A stretch of DNA of 5,241 nt, taken from contig QAML01000102.1 in the NCBI GenBank assembly GCA_003150315.1, positions 1 through 5,241 on the forward strand, in the 5' to 3' direction. Shown here in pieces: positions 1-5,218 of this stretch. Source of the DNA: Prevotellaceae bacterium (lineage in GTDB: Bacteria > Bacteroidota > Bacteroidia > Bacteroidales > Bacteroidaceae). The position numbers and the translations under genes are program-made. Below the pieces are notes generated by a model. It saw only the letters and a program-made list of their open reading frames with translations, made no database searches and was not told where the DNA came from. The first letter of the stretch is position 1; every line of letters starts with the position of its first letter.

Positions 1-117
1 TGGTTTGATATGTTTGCTGATAATACCTACGCTGATGCGTGCCTTACACGAATCACAGATAAACATCATACATATCGTCTGGAGATGAACGGTATAAATA
101 TGCGTGAAACAGAATGA
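1..117 (+). CDS. istB: IS21-family helper ATPase IstB, C-terminal fragment
   Basis: An open frame runs from the first base to a TGA at 115-117 and gives 38 residues beginning WFDMFADNTYADACLTRITD and ending MRETE. The pattern W-x(2)-hydrophobic-F-x-D-x(3)-A-D-A-x-L-x-R-I, then a His-x-hydrophobic-x-L segment and a closing N-M-R, is that of the IstB C-terminus (typically ...LDRLVHxAHRIxLxGxSMRK). IstB is the AAA+ ATPase that works with the IstA transposase in target selection. The Walker motifs would be upstream, outside the window, so whether the whole protein is intact cannot be judged. The natural C-terminus appears complete. The assignment rests on a short recalled family pattern. Confidence 0.75.
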   Translation, partial: WFDMFADNTYADACLTRITDKHHTYRLEMNGINMRETE

Positions 118-125
118 TATCATCT

Positions 126-144
126 AGCGGTACTTCGTACCGTT
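126..144. repeat. Small hairpin after istB
   Basis: CGGTAC (128-133) and GTACCG (137-142) are perfect inverted repeats around a TTC loop, extendable by a G-T and an A-T pair to 126-144. It lies nine bases after the istB stop, inside the insertion sequence. On the plus strand AAAAA follows rather than a T-run, so it is not a clear terminator for istB. It may be a structural or transposase-binding element of the IS end; its function is unknown. Confidence 0.5.
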
Positions 145-186
145 AAAAATGGAATAGCAGTTCCGCAGTAGCGGAACTGGCATTCC
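145..186 (-). terminator. Hairpin plus T-run at the IS end, reading inward
   Basis: CAGTTCCGC (158-166) and GCGGAACTG (171-179) form a perfect 9-bp stem with a 4-base loop. It is extended past a 2-base internal mismatch by GGAAT (151-155) with ATTCC (182-186). Read on the minus strand, the stem is followed by A then five T's (149-145), the layout of an intrinsic terminator. On the plus strand no T-run follows. It would stop transcripts coming from the restriction-modification operon before they run antisense into istB, a common shielding arrangement at IS ends. The structure is directly visible; its activity is inferred. Confidence 0.6.
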
Positions 187-188
187 GT

Positions 189-299
189 TTAAGCATAATT
201 TGCAGCTTTGCGAAGTGCTATTTCTATAGATGTATCTTTAGATTTAATATGCTGCATATTTTTTCGTCTTTGTTCAGGTGTAAGAACATCCATTTTCAT
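189..299 (-). pseudogene. vsr: Very short patch repair endonuclease Vsr, truncated after ~31 codons by the IS
   Basis: The frame opens with ATG at 299-297 and runs 36 codons to TAA at 191-189. It begins MKMDVLTPEQRRKNMQHIKS and continues KDTSIEIALRKA. This is the Vsr N-terminus (family pattern D-x-L-x-P-E-Q-R-R-x-N-M-x-x-I-x-S-K-x-T-x-x-E-x-x-L-R-K-A). E26 matches the conserved helix glutamate. Homology ends at base 205; the last codons (ANYA-stop) come from the insertion sequence. Vsr nicks DNA beside T:G mismatches made by deamination of 5-methylcytosine. A full protein is about 130-150 residues, and the catalytic Asp and His residues lie in the missing part, so this fragment should be inactive. 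Its start overlaps the nuclease stop by four bases (ATGA), and GGAAGG sits 7 bases upstream. A start at 293 (MDVL...) is also possible. Confidence 0.85.
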
Positions 300-1192
300 T
301 TCTCAGCCTTCCAGCTTCTTGTTAATTGAGATCGGTTAACACCAAAACAATCTGCAGCTTCCACTGCATGTTCTGCCATAATCTCAAACGATTCATCATG
401 ATAAATTCTACCATCTGACTCAATTCCTGACATTACATATACTCCATGCCAATTATTTTCTGGGTAAGTTAATGATCCTCCATTAACCATTGCATAATAT
501 TTAGGAAGTTTAAAAAAATCTCCATTTAAAACGGCTTCAGCAACCCAAAAATTCTTGTCCATTGCATTTTTTGAAAACTGATCATCTCTACCCACTCTAT
601 CACGTATACTTGTTTTTACCTGAATACAACCAAAAATATGTGGTTTTCCATGATTTGTCTGAATAGCATAAAGGTCAAAATTATCATTCCATTCTTCAAT
701 TAAATGTAAATCCTCTGGATGATTATACATTTTGCCTTCTTTTATCATTTTAATCACATCACTCTTTAAAACAAAGCGCACCTCATTGTCTATCATTATC
801 TGCTTATTTACAGCCGCTATATACCTTTCAAACGAATGACCAGATGCCTTATTCCAGCTTTGATGTGCTGAAATACACCGTGTATAAGCCTCAACTCGCT
901 GCATTTGATTAAGTTGAAAATCTTCTAAATGAGCAAGATTAAGTTTGTGAGCTAAACTAATCAATGCCCAAATAATTTCTTCATCTACATTAGGAAACTG
1001 TGCCATTGATTTGACAAAAGCTATATCTATAGCATGTTTTTGCGCATCTCGTCTTGCAGCAGTTTTCTTATTCTCAGAATCATTTTCATCAGTATCTATT
1101 ATAATTGAATTCCACTCTTTCATATATTCATTCTGACAATATTCAAATTCATCTTTATACTGAGTAATTAATTCCATCGCCTTAAGAGCCAT
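296..1192 (-). CDS. Probable type II restriction endonuclease, CCGG-recognising (BsaWI-like) group
   Basis: This 298-residue protein is encoded directly downstream of a C5-cytosine methyltransferase and is most likely its cognate nuclease, cutting unmethylated DNA. An N-terminal helical region (about 1-110) precedes SGHSFE (117-122), a helix motif with a candidate metal-binding Glu (E122). The PD-(D/E)XK core is seen as D173 in NFDLYAI, then strand FGCIQVKTSIRDR with K193 as the catalytic lysine. R197-D198-R199 follow with the K-x3-R-(D/E)-R spacing that reads CCGG or CCNGG cores in the NgoMIV/Ecl18kI/EcoRII group. The last ~30 residues (VEAADCFGVNRSQLTRSW) could form a small helix-turn-helix. 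The start is ATG at 1192 with AAGGAGG five bases upstream, in the 13-base gap after the methyltransferase stop. The downstream glutamate of the core is not obvious. The exact recognition site cannot be read from sequence alone. Confidence 0.75.
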   Translation of the reverse strand: MALKAMELITQYKDEFEYCQNEYMKEWNSIIIDTDENDSENKKTAARRDAQKHAIDIAFVKSMAQFPNVDEEIIWALISLAHKLNLAHLEDFQLNQMQRVEAYTRCISAHQSWNKASGHSFERYIAAVNKQIMIDNEVRFVLKSDVIKMIKEGKMYNHPEDLHLIEEWNDNFDLYAIQTNHGKPHIFGCIQVKTSIRDRVGRDDQFSKNAMDKNFWVAEAVLNGDFFKLPKYYAMVNGGSLTYPENNWHGVYVMSGIESDGRIYHDESFEIMAEHAVEAADCFGVNRSQLTRSWKAEK

Positions 1193-1205
1193 AATTTCCT
1201 CCTTC

Positions 1206-2384
1206 TTATTTTTCTGTATATTGTTTCAATATGTTATTAATACATTTCCCCCATGCATATGCTAAAAGCGGAGGAACAGCATCACCTATTTGTTCATATT
1301 TATCCTGAATATCATTATGAAGATGCGGTGTTAAATAAGGTCCGCCACAAAAATCATACGAATCTGGAAATGATTGTAACCTCGCACACTCTCTAACAGT
1401 CAAAGCCCGATTATAAATAGGATGAACAAATTCATCTAAACAGTGACTTGTCACTGTCGGAGATGGCTGATCTGATACCAAACGATAATTTCTTTTAATA
1501 AACATTTTTTTAGGTAAAACCCTTCTTGCCTGAAGCTCTTTACGTTCTTCTCCATTAAATCGTTCAAACAAATCTTTTAAGCTTTCTCCCTGATTCAATA
1601 GTCCAAATCTTTCCAATGTACATTCTCTATGTTTCATCGGTTTTTGATAAGTAAGCTGATTATTAAATTCCTCTCTTTTCCAAAATTTTAAATCCTTCAT
1701 TCTCTTAGAATATAAAGATTCTGTTCCATCATAAAAACCTGCCTCTTCATTACTATTTGGAATAACATTCGGAAGACCAGCAAATGCCTCTTCAACTGTA
1801 ACAACCTTTTCCGTATCTGGTTGTGGTTCATCAAGTATCCATTCTAAATTTTTGCAAGCCAATATAAAATAACGTTTACGTTTTTGTGGCACTCCAAATT
1901 GGTCAGCACTTAAAACGAATTCCTTATAATTAACATATCCTGCTTCTTTCAATTCATTTTTTAACACATCGACGATCAACGTTTTTGAACCTTTTTCAAC
2001 AGTTTTTGTTGTAATAGCAGGAACATTTTCAAAAAGAATCATTTTTGCATTAGATATTTCCGCAATGCGAATTCCTTCACGAAATAAAAACTGTCTATCA
2101 TCATAAAAAGATCTAGATGTATTTCCGGCTGTAGAAAAAGTTTCACACGGCATCCCCGATGTAACTAAATCAACCCCTTCCTTAGGTATATAAGAAAGAA
2201 TATCCGCTTCTTTTACTTTCCTAATATCCGAATGTATTACATGCACTCCCGGATGGTTAGCTGTATATGTGTCACAACAACTTTGAATATATTCAATTGC
2301 AACCTTTGTTTCAAACCCTGCAGCATGCATACCCGTACAAATTCCGCCAGGACCACTGAAGCAATCAATATGAGTATATGCCAT
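1206..2384 (-). CDS. DNA (cytosine-5)-methyltransferase of a type II restriction-modification system
   Basis: This 392-residue enzyme transfers a methyl group from S-adenosylmethionine to C5 of cytosine in its recognition site. All main C5-methyltransferase motifs are present in order: I, IDCFSGPGG (residues 6-14, SAM binding); II, VAIEY; IV, SGMPCETFS with the catalytic cysteine C80; VI, FENVP with E119; VIII, QFGVPQKRKR (162-171); then a variable target-recognition region (about 185-300); IX, RLVSDQPSPTVTSH and ALTVRECARLQSFP; X, YEQIGDAVPPLLAYAWG. Length is normal for the family. I chose ATG at 2384 over the in-frame GTG at 2402 because GAAAGGAG lies 8 bases before the ATG and motif I then begins near the N-terminus, as usual. 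Motif IV is atypical (GMPCET instead of GPPCQ) but keeps the Pro-Cys. The gene precedes the nuclease gene, so protection is translated first. Confidence 0.95.
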   Translation of the reverse strand: MAYTHIDCFSGPGGICTGMHAAGFETKVAIEYIQSCCDTYTANHPGVHVIHSDIRKVKEADILSYIPKEGVDLVTSGMPCETFSTAGNTSRSFYDDRQFLFREGIRIAEISNAKMILFENVPAITTKTVEKGSKTLIVDVLKNELKEAGYVNYKEFVLSADQFGVPQKRKRYFILACKNLEWILDEPQPDTEKVVTVEEAFAGLPNVIPNSNEEAGFYDGTESLYSKRMKDLKFWKREEFNNQLTYQKPMKHRECTLERFGLLNQGESLKDLFERFNGEERKELQARRVLPKKMFIKRNYRLVSDQPSPTVTSHCLDEFVHPIYNRALTVRECARLQSFPDSYDFCGGPYLTPHLHNDIQDKYEQIGDAVPPLLAYAWGKCINNILKQYTEK

Positions 2385-2392
2385 TTTCGTGT

Positions 2393-2400
2393 CTCCTTTC
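2393..2400 (-). promoter_or_regulatory. Ribosome binding site fixing the methyltransferase start at 2384
   Basis: The minus strand reads GAAAGGAG here, 8 bases before ATG at 2384-2382. The alternative GTG start at 2402 lies upstream of this site, and this Shine-Dalgarno could not serve it, so the shorter protein is favoured. Confidence 0.75.
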
Positions 2401-2452
2401 ACTTATTTCTCTTATCTTATATTCAAGCAATAATGAACTAGATATAACACTT

Positions 2453-2647
2453 TTAAGCATCGCTGTCCTCCAAGTCACGTAACATTTTCTGTTTTTTTTC
2501 ATAATGATTAATATATTCTGCCAATGCTCGCTCAACGGCTACTGTTTTCGTCTGTCCCGCTTCAATACAGAAATCGTCTAATTTTCTATAAATCTTTGAT
2601 TCAATGCAAACATTTAAATAAATGCCATCTTTCTTTGCTCTTGCCAT
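2453..2647 (-). CDS. Small ribbon-helix-helix (CopG/Arc-like) DNA-binding protein, candidate operon regulator
   Basis: This is a 64-residue protein with a basic N-terminus (ARAKKDG), a short beta strand (IYLNVCIE, 9-16), helix A (SKIYRKLDDFCIEAG, 17-31), a turn at GQTKT and helix B (about 33-50, VAVERALAEYINHYEK), then a charged tail. This is the ribbon-helix-helix layout, in which the strand of a dimer reads the DNA major groove. The start is ATG at 2647 with AAAGGA five bases upstream. It lies 68 bases before the methyltransferase with no terminator between, so it probably heads the restriction-modification operon. A strong promoter with tandem repeats lies just upstream, which suggests autoregulation. 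It could instead be an antitoxin-like partner of the HEPN-like protein encoded upstream. The fold assignment comes from the sequence pattern; the regulatory role is inferred. Confidence 0.8.
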   Translation of the reverse strand: MARAKKDGIYLNVCIESKIYRKLDDFCIEAGQTKTVAVERALAEYINHYEKKQKMLRDLEDSDA

Positions 2648-2660
2648 ATTTATCCTTTCT

Positions 2661-2677
2661 TGTAATCACTGTAATCA
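2661..2677. repeat. Tandem TGTAATCA repeat, candidate operator at the start point
   Basis: TGTAATCA occurs at 2661-2668 and again at 2670-2677, a 9-base period (TGATTACA on the minus strand). It lies just downstream of the expected transcription start (about 2680) and before the RBS of the ribbon-helix-helix gene. Tandem half-sites about one helical turn apart are typical binding sites for ribbon-helix-helix dimers. The repeat is seen directly; protein binding is inferred. Confidence 0.55.
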
Positions 2678-2686
2678 TTCAGCTAC

Positions 2687-2715
2687 ATTATACTACTTAT
2701 TTCAACCCCTTTCAA
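2687..2715 (-). promoter_or_regulatory. Near-consensus sigma-A promoter of the ribbon-helix-helix/R-M operon
   Basis: On the minus strand, -35 TTGAAA (2715-2710) is separated by exactly 17 bases from -10 TATAAT (2692-2687). That is 5 of 6 and 6 of 6 matches to the consensus with the optimal spacer. The expected start is near 2680, giving a leader of about 33 bases to the ATG at 2647. This is the strongest promoter-like sequence I see in the window. The -35 region lies in a tandem repeat (2700-2717). Confidence 0.75.
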
Positions 2716-2717
2716 CC
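2700..2717. repeat. Tandem TTTCAACC repeat over the -35 region
   Basis: TTTCAACC occurs at 2700-2707 and 2710-2717, a 10-base period that matches one helical turn. On the minus strand it reads GGTTGAAA twice, and the upstream copy contains the -35 hexamer. It may be an operator for the adjacent ribbon-helix-helix protein or another regulator. The bases between the two copies are C-rich on the plus strand, so part of the similarity may be compositional. Confidence 0.45.
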
Positions 2718-2728
2718 TTTCTATACTT

Positions 2729-3724
2729 TTAAAATATATCATTTTTTATCTGCTGCCCTAAATCTCTTAAATACTTATATAACTGATTTTTGCAAATATA
2801 ATAATCCATATCAAAAGCTTTATTTGTTAAGCCTTTCATAATATCCTCATCAACAATCTCCTGTTCTTTTAAAAACTGTCCCAGACCATAATGAGCTAAG
2901 CAATTACGTAACGATCTATTTTGTAACGATTTATTAATGTAATAATTTGTTTTATTAGCTGCATTTAATTCTTCTAAAAAATCACATAAATAATAATATT
3001 GCAAATACGCATATTTAAATTTTTGCGGTATTTCTTCTACAAAATACTTGTCAATAAACTCTATAACGTAATTAATACTACACAAAATACAAAACAGCAC
3101 AAACCCTAAATCATTTTTCAGTTTTATAGGACAATTTTGATAAAAATGATAGTCCTGATACCTAGCAATAACTTTTTTATCGTCATAAGAATATGGATAT
3201 ATATCCATCCCCAAAATATAGGCTGATATTTCTCCTGTAAATGCCATTAACTCTTTAAGCTGTATTCCTGCATTTTCATTACCGAGTAATTTAAAAGGCA
3301 TATACATTGCGCATAAAATCGTATTTCCACAAAATTCACCATTGCAATAATCAACACCTACATTGTAATAACCAAAAAACTTTTCATATAAACTACGAAT
3401 ATCATAGAAATACTTATCACTTTCGCGTAATTTTCCTAATAATAACAGTGTATATTCTTCATAAGCCTTTTCAAATAGCTTATGGCTTTGCCTCAATGCT
3501 GTATAAAATTCTTTTTCAGCCTTATTAAAAACAGGCGCATGCGCTCCTATTTTTTTACACCATTGTTCAACACCATCTGTAAAAATCCCTATGTAAGGCG
3601 TACACATCATTATATAATTGCTCTCGATGTTTTCAGCGTTATTATAAATATGTACTATTGTATATAAAAACCTTGCATCTGATTGAATTAAATCATAAGC
3701 CGCCATTTGCACTTTATTAAGCAT
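2729..3724 (-). CDS. Uncharacterised 331-residue protein with a HEPN-like R-N-x3-H motif
   Basis: I do not recognise a named family. The protein appears mostly alpha-helical, rich in Tyr, Phe, Lys and Cys. Near the C-terminus, SLQNRSLRNCLAHYGLG (266-282) contains R273-N274-C-L-A-H278, the R-polar-x3-H signature of HEPN domains, many of which are RNases in toxin-antitoxin and abortive-infection systems. A hydrophobic stretch (LGFVLFCILCSINYVIEFI, 206-224) could be a core helix or a membrane segment; no signal peptide is seen. The start is ATG at 3724 with GGGAGG ten bases upstream. The gene is very AT-rich (a 60-base sample at 2941-3000 has 9 G/C), lower than its neighbours. It ends 81 bases before the ribbon-helix-helix gene with no terminator between. 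A role in phage defence fits the context but is inferred from one motif and position. Confidence 0.7.
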   Translation of the reverse strand: MLNKVQMAAYDLIQSDARFLYTIVHIYNNAENIESNYIMMCTPYIGIFTDGVEQWCKKIGAHAPVFNKAEKEFYTALRQSHKLFEKAYEEYTLLLLGKLRESDKYFYDIRSLYEKFFGYYNVGVDYCNGEFCGNTILCAMYMPFKLLGNENAGIQLKELMAFTGEISAYILGMDIYPYSYDDKKVIARYQDYHFYQNCPIKLKNDLGFVLFCILCSINYVIEFIDKYFVEEIPQKFKYAYLQYYYLCDFLEELNAANKTNYYINKSLQNRSLRNCLAHYGLGQFLKEQEIVDEDIMKGLTNKAFDMDYYICKNQLYKYLRDLGQQIKNDIF

Positions 3725-3941
3725 TAATTTTCCGCCTCCCTGTCCTCTATTTTTTCAAATAGCATTTAATTTGCAACTTTTGTTTTAACCAAAACCAATT
3801 TAATTTTTCTTTCTATTATACATCCAACTCCTTTAAAACAATAAAGTTATTCCATATTGCCCCCATATATATTTTATCATTATTCTTAATATAACTTATC
3901 TTCAATAAATGCAAAATATATTTTTTTAAGTGACATTATAT
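3725..3941. other. AT-rich intergenic spacer between the sstT terminator and the HEPN-like gene
   Basis: These 217 bases hold no convincing gene. They should contain the promoter of the HEPN-like gene. A small perfect inverted repeat on the minus strand (CTATTT, GAAA loop, AAATAG; 3762-3747) lies just upstream of its RBS, and GTTTT/AAAAC (3782-3795) forms another weak stem. Both could arise by chance in DNA this rich in A and T. Confidence 0.5.
3815..3820 (-). promoter_or_regulatory. Possible -10 element for the HEPN-like gene
   Basis: The minus strand reads TATAAT here, about 90 bases before the ATG at 3724. No good -35 hexamer lies at 16-18 bases (the best is TATTGT at 17), so the promoter would be weak or need an activator. 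Other AT-rich -10-like sequences occur around 3860-3890. Confidence 0.3.
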
Positions 3942-3969
3942 AAAAAATGGCCGCCCTTACCGGGCGACC
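3942..3969 (-). terminator. Intrinsic terminator of sstT
   Basis: On the minus strand GGTCGCCC (3969-3962) pairs with GGGCGGCC (3956-3949), an 8-bp GC-rich stem with one G-T pair and a 5-base loop, followed by A and six T's (3947-3942). It lies 22 bases after the sstT stop. A second small palindrome, ATGGGA/TCCCAT (3975-3988), stands between the stop and the terminator. The structure separates sstT transcription from the defence genes downstream. Confidence 0.9.
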
Positions 3970-3991
3970 GTTATATGGGATTTCCCATTTC

Positions 3992-5218
3992 TTATTTAAA
4001 TTTAATCTCTTTCCCTTCAAGTCTCCACTGTCTGAATTCTGCGGAAGCAGATAACAGAAGATCTGAAGAAGAGTTCAGAGCTGTTTCTACAGAATCCTGA
4101 ACTACGCCAATGATAAATCCTACTGCAACAACCTGCATGGAGATGTCATCCGAAATTCCGAACAGAGAGCATGCCATCGGGATCAGAAGAAGTGATCCGC
4201 CGGCTACACCGGAAGCGCCACATGCTGACAGAGCTGCAAGAAGACTCAGGATAATTGCTGTCGGAATATCTACATGAATACCAAGAGTAAATGCAGTTGC
4301 CATTGTCATAACCGTAATAGTGATAGCCGCACCATCCATATTAATAGTTGCACCAAGCGGAATGGTTACAGAATAAGTATCTCTGTCCAGTCCCATCTCT
4401 TCACAGACTTTCATGTTTACCGGAATATTAGCTGCGGAACTTCTTGTAAAGAAAGCTGTCAGCGCACTTCTCTTCAGGCAGTGGAAAATCAGCGGATATG
4501 GATTCTGGCGGATGCACCAGTAAACCAGAAGCGGATTGGTCACAAAATAGATAAACAGCATACATCCTACAAGAAGAAGCAACAGTTTTCCATAAGTCGT
4601 AAAGATATCCAGACCGTTTGTAGATACTGTGTTAAATACCAGACCAAAAATTCCAAAAGGTGCAAGATTAATGATCCAGGTTACTACCATGGAAATACCA
4701 TCTGCAACATCAGCCAGAACCTTCTTTGTCATCTTATCAGCTACACGAAAAGCAAGCCCAAGAAGAACAGCCCACATCAGGATCCCTACATAGTTTGCAT
4801 TTACCAGTGAAGATACCGGGTTGGCAACTACGTTCAGAAGCAGGTTATTTAATACCTCAACGATACCCTGTGGTGCACTTGTATCTGTTGCTGCATTTGC
4901 AAGTGTCATCTTTACAGGAAATGCCATACTCGCAAATACTGCAATCACTGCTGCCAGAACTGTACTGAACATATAGAGAATGATAACTGTCTTAATAACT
5001 CCTCCGTGAGATTTTCCTGCATTACACAGGGAACTGATAACCAGGAAGAATACCAGCAAAGGTGCGATTGCCTTTAATGCACTTACAAAGACATCACCCA
5101 GAATTGCGATTCCTGTTGCCTGCGGTACAGCAATTCCCAGAATCGCACCCAGAATCAGGCCAACCAGGATTCTCTTTACAAGAGCAATCCTGGTCCATTT
5201 GTCCCAAACTTTTTTCAT
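3992..5218 (-). CDS. sstT: Serine/threonine:Na+ symporter SstT
   Basis: This 408-residue inner-membrane transporter of the dicarboxylate/amino acid:cation symporter (DAACS/GltPh) family imports L-serine and L-threonine with Na+. It is closely similar across its length to E. coli SstT (414 residues). Shared stretches include KRILVGLILG near the N-terminus, GIVEV (118-122), NPLLVYW (228-234), FFTRSSAANIPVN (256-268, hairpin 1 with the serine-rich motif), SVTIPLGATINMDGAAITIT (283-302, the NMDG cation/substrate site), ACGASGVAGGSLLLIP (332-347, hairpin 2) and GVVQDSVETALNSSSD (371-386, with D375 and N382 in the substrate site). E. coli has NMAG where this protein has NMDG. The start is ATG at 5218 with GAGG about nine bases upstream. 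GC is visibly higher than in the genes to the left (33 of 60 at 4201-4260), as expected of a resident core gene. It has its own terminator. Confidence 0.96.
   Translation of the reverse strand: MKKVWDKWTRIALVKRILVGLILGAILGIAVPQATGIAILGDVFVSALKAIAPLLVFFLVISSLCNAGKSHGGVIKTVIILYMFSTVLAAVIAVFASMAFPVKMTLANAATDTSAPQGIVEVLNNLLLNVVANPVSSLVNANYVGILMWAVLLGLAFRVADKMTKKVLADVADGISMVVTWIINLAPFGIFGLVFNTVSTNGLDIFTTYGKLLLLLVGCMLFIYFVTNPLLVYWCIRQNPYPLIFHCLKRSALTAFFTRSSAANIPVNMKVCEEMGLDRDTYSVTIPLGATINMDGAAITITVMTMATAFTLGIHVDIPTAIILSLLAALSACGASGVAGGSLLLIPMACSLFGISDDISMQVVAVGFIIGVVQDSVETALNSSSDLLLSASAEFRQWRLEGKEIKFK

Larger units (their letters stand above)
1..204 (+). mobile_element. Right end of an IS21-family insertion sequence (partial)
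   Basis: This is the istB-side end of an IS21-type element; the rest lies left of the window. It holds the last codons of istB (to 117) and about 87 non-coding bases with two hairpins. The right boundary is placed after base 204 because the minus strand matches a Vsr endonuclease N-terminus up to base 205 and stops matching there, and because the element would then end in ..TTTGCA, i.e. begin TGCAAATTATGC on the other strand, fitting the TG...CA ends usual for IS21 elements. The exact boundary and terminal inverted repeat are inferred, since the left end is not visible. Confidence 0.7.

Noticed and set aside
2385..2402. Six-residue N-terminal extension of the methyltransferase from a GTG at 2402
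   Set aside because: The Shine-Dalgarno GAAAGGAG lies downstream of that GTG and 8 bases before ATG 2384, so translation most likely begins at the ATG.
2524..2841. Plus-strand open frame across the ribbon-helix-helix gene and its promoter
   Set aside because: It runs antisense through two supported genes and a near-consensus promoter, and its translation is a compositional mix of Leu, Tyr and Phe from AT-rich DNA.
3307..3667. Two plus-strand open frames antisense to the HEPN-like gene
   Set aside because: They are short, rich in His, Tyr and Ile, and explained by the AT-rich composition of the gene on the other strand.
2453..3724. HEPN-like protein plus ribbon-helix-helix protein as a classical toxin-antitoxin pair
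   Set aside because: The small gene has its own strong promoter and lies 81 bases downstream, and the 331-residue upstream protein is large for such a toxin. The pairing remains possible but is weaker than the R-M regulator explanation.
3800..3823. Possible 7-codon leader peptide (ATG at 3823, MYNRKKN) upstream of the HEPN-like gene, with AAAGGAG before it
   Set aside because: The spacing to the ATG is only four bases, the same bases overlap the TATAAT-like -10 element, and no attenuator structure accompanies it.
4274..4968. Two overlapping plus-strand open frames inside sstT
   Set aside because: They lie wholly antisense to a clearly conserved transporter gene, and their translations are rich in Ser, His, Cys and Gln with no recognisable domain.
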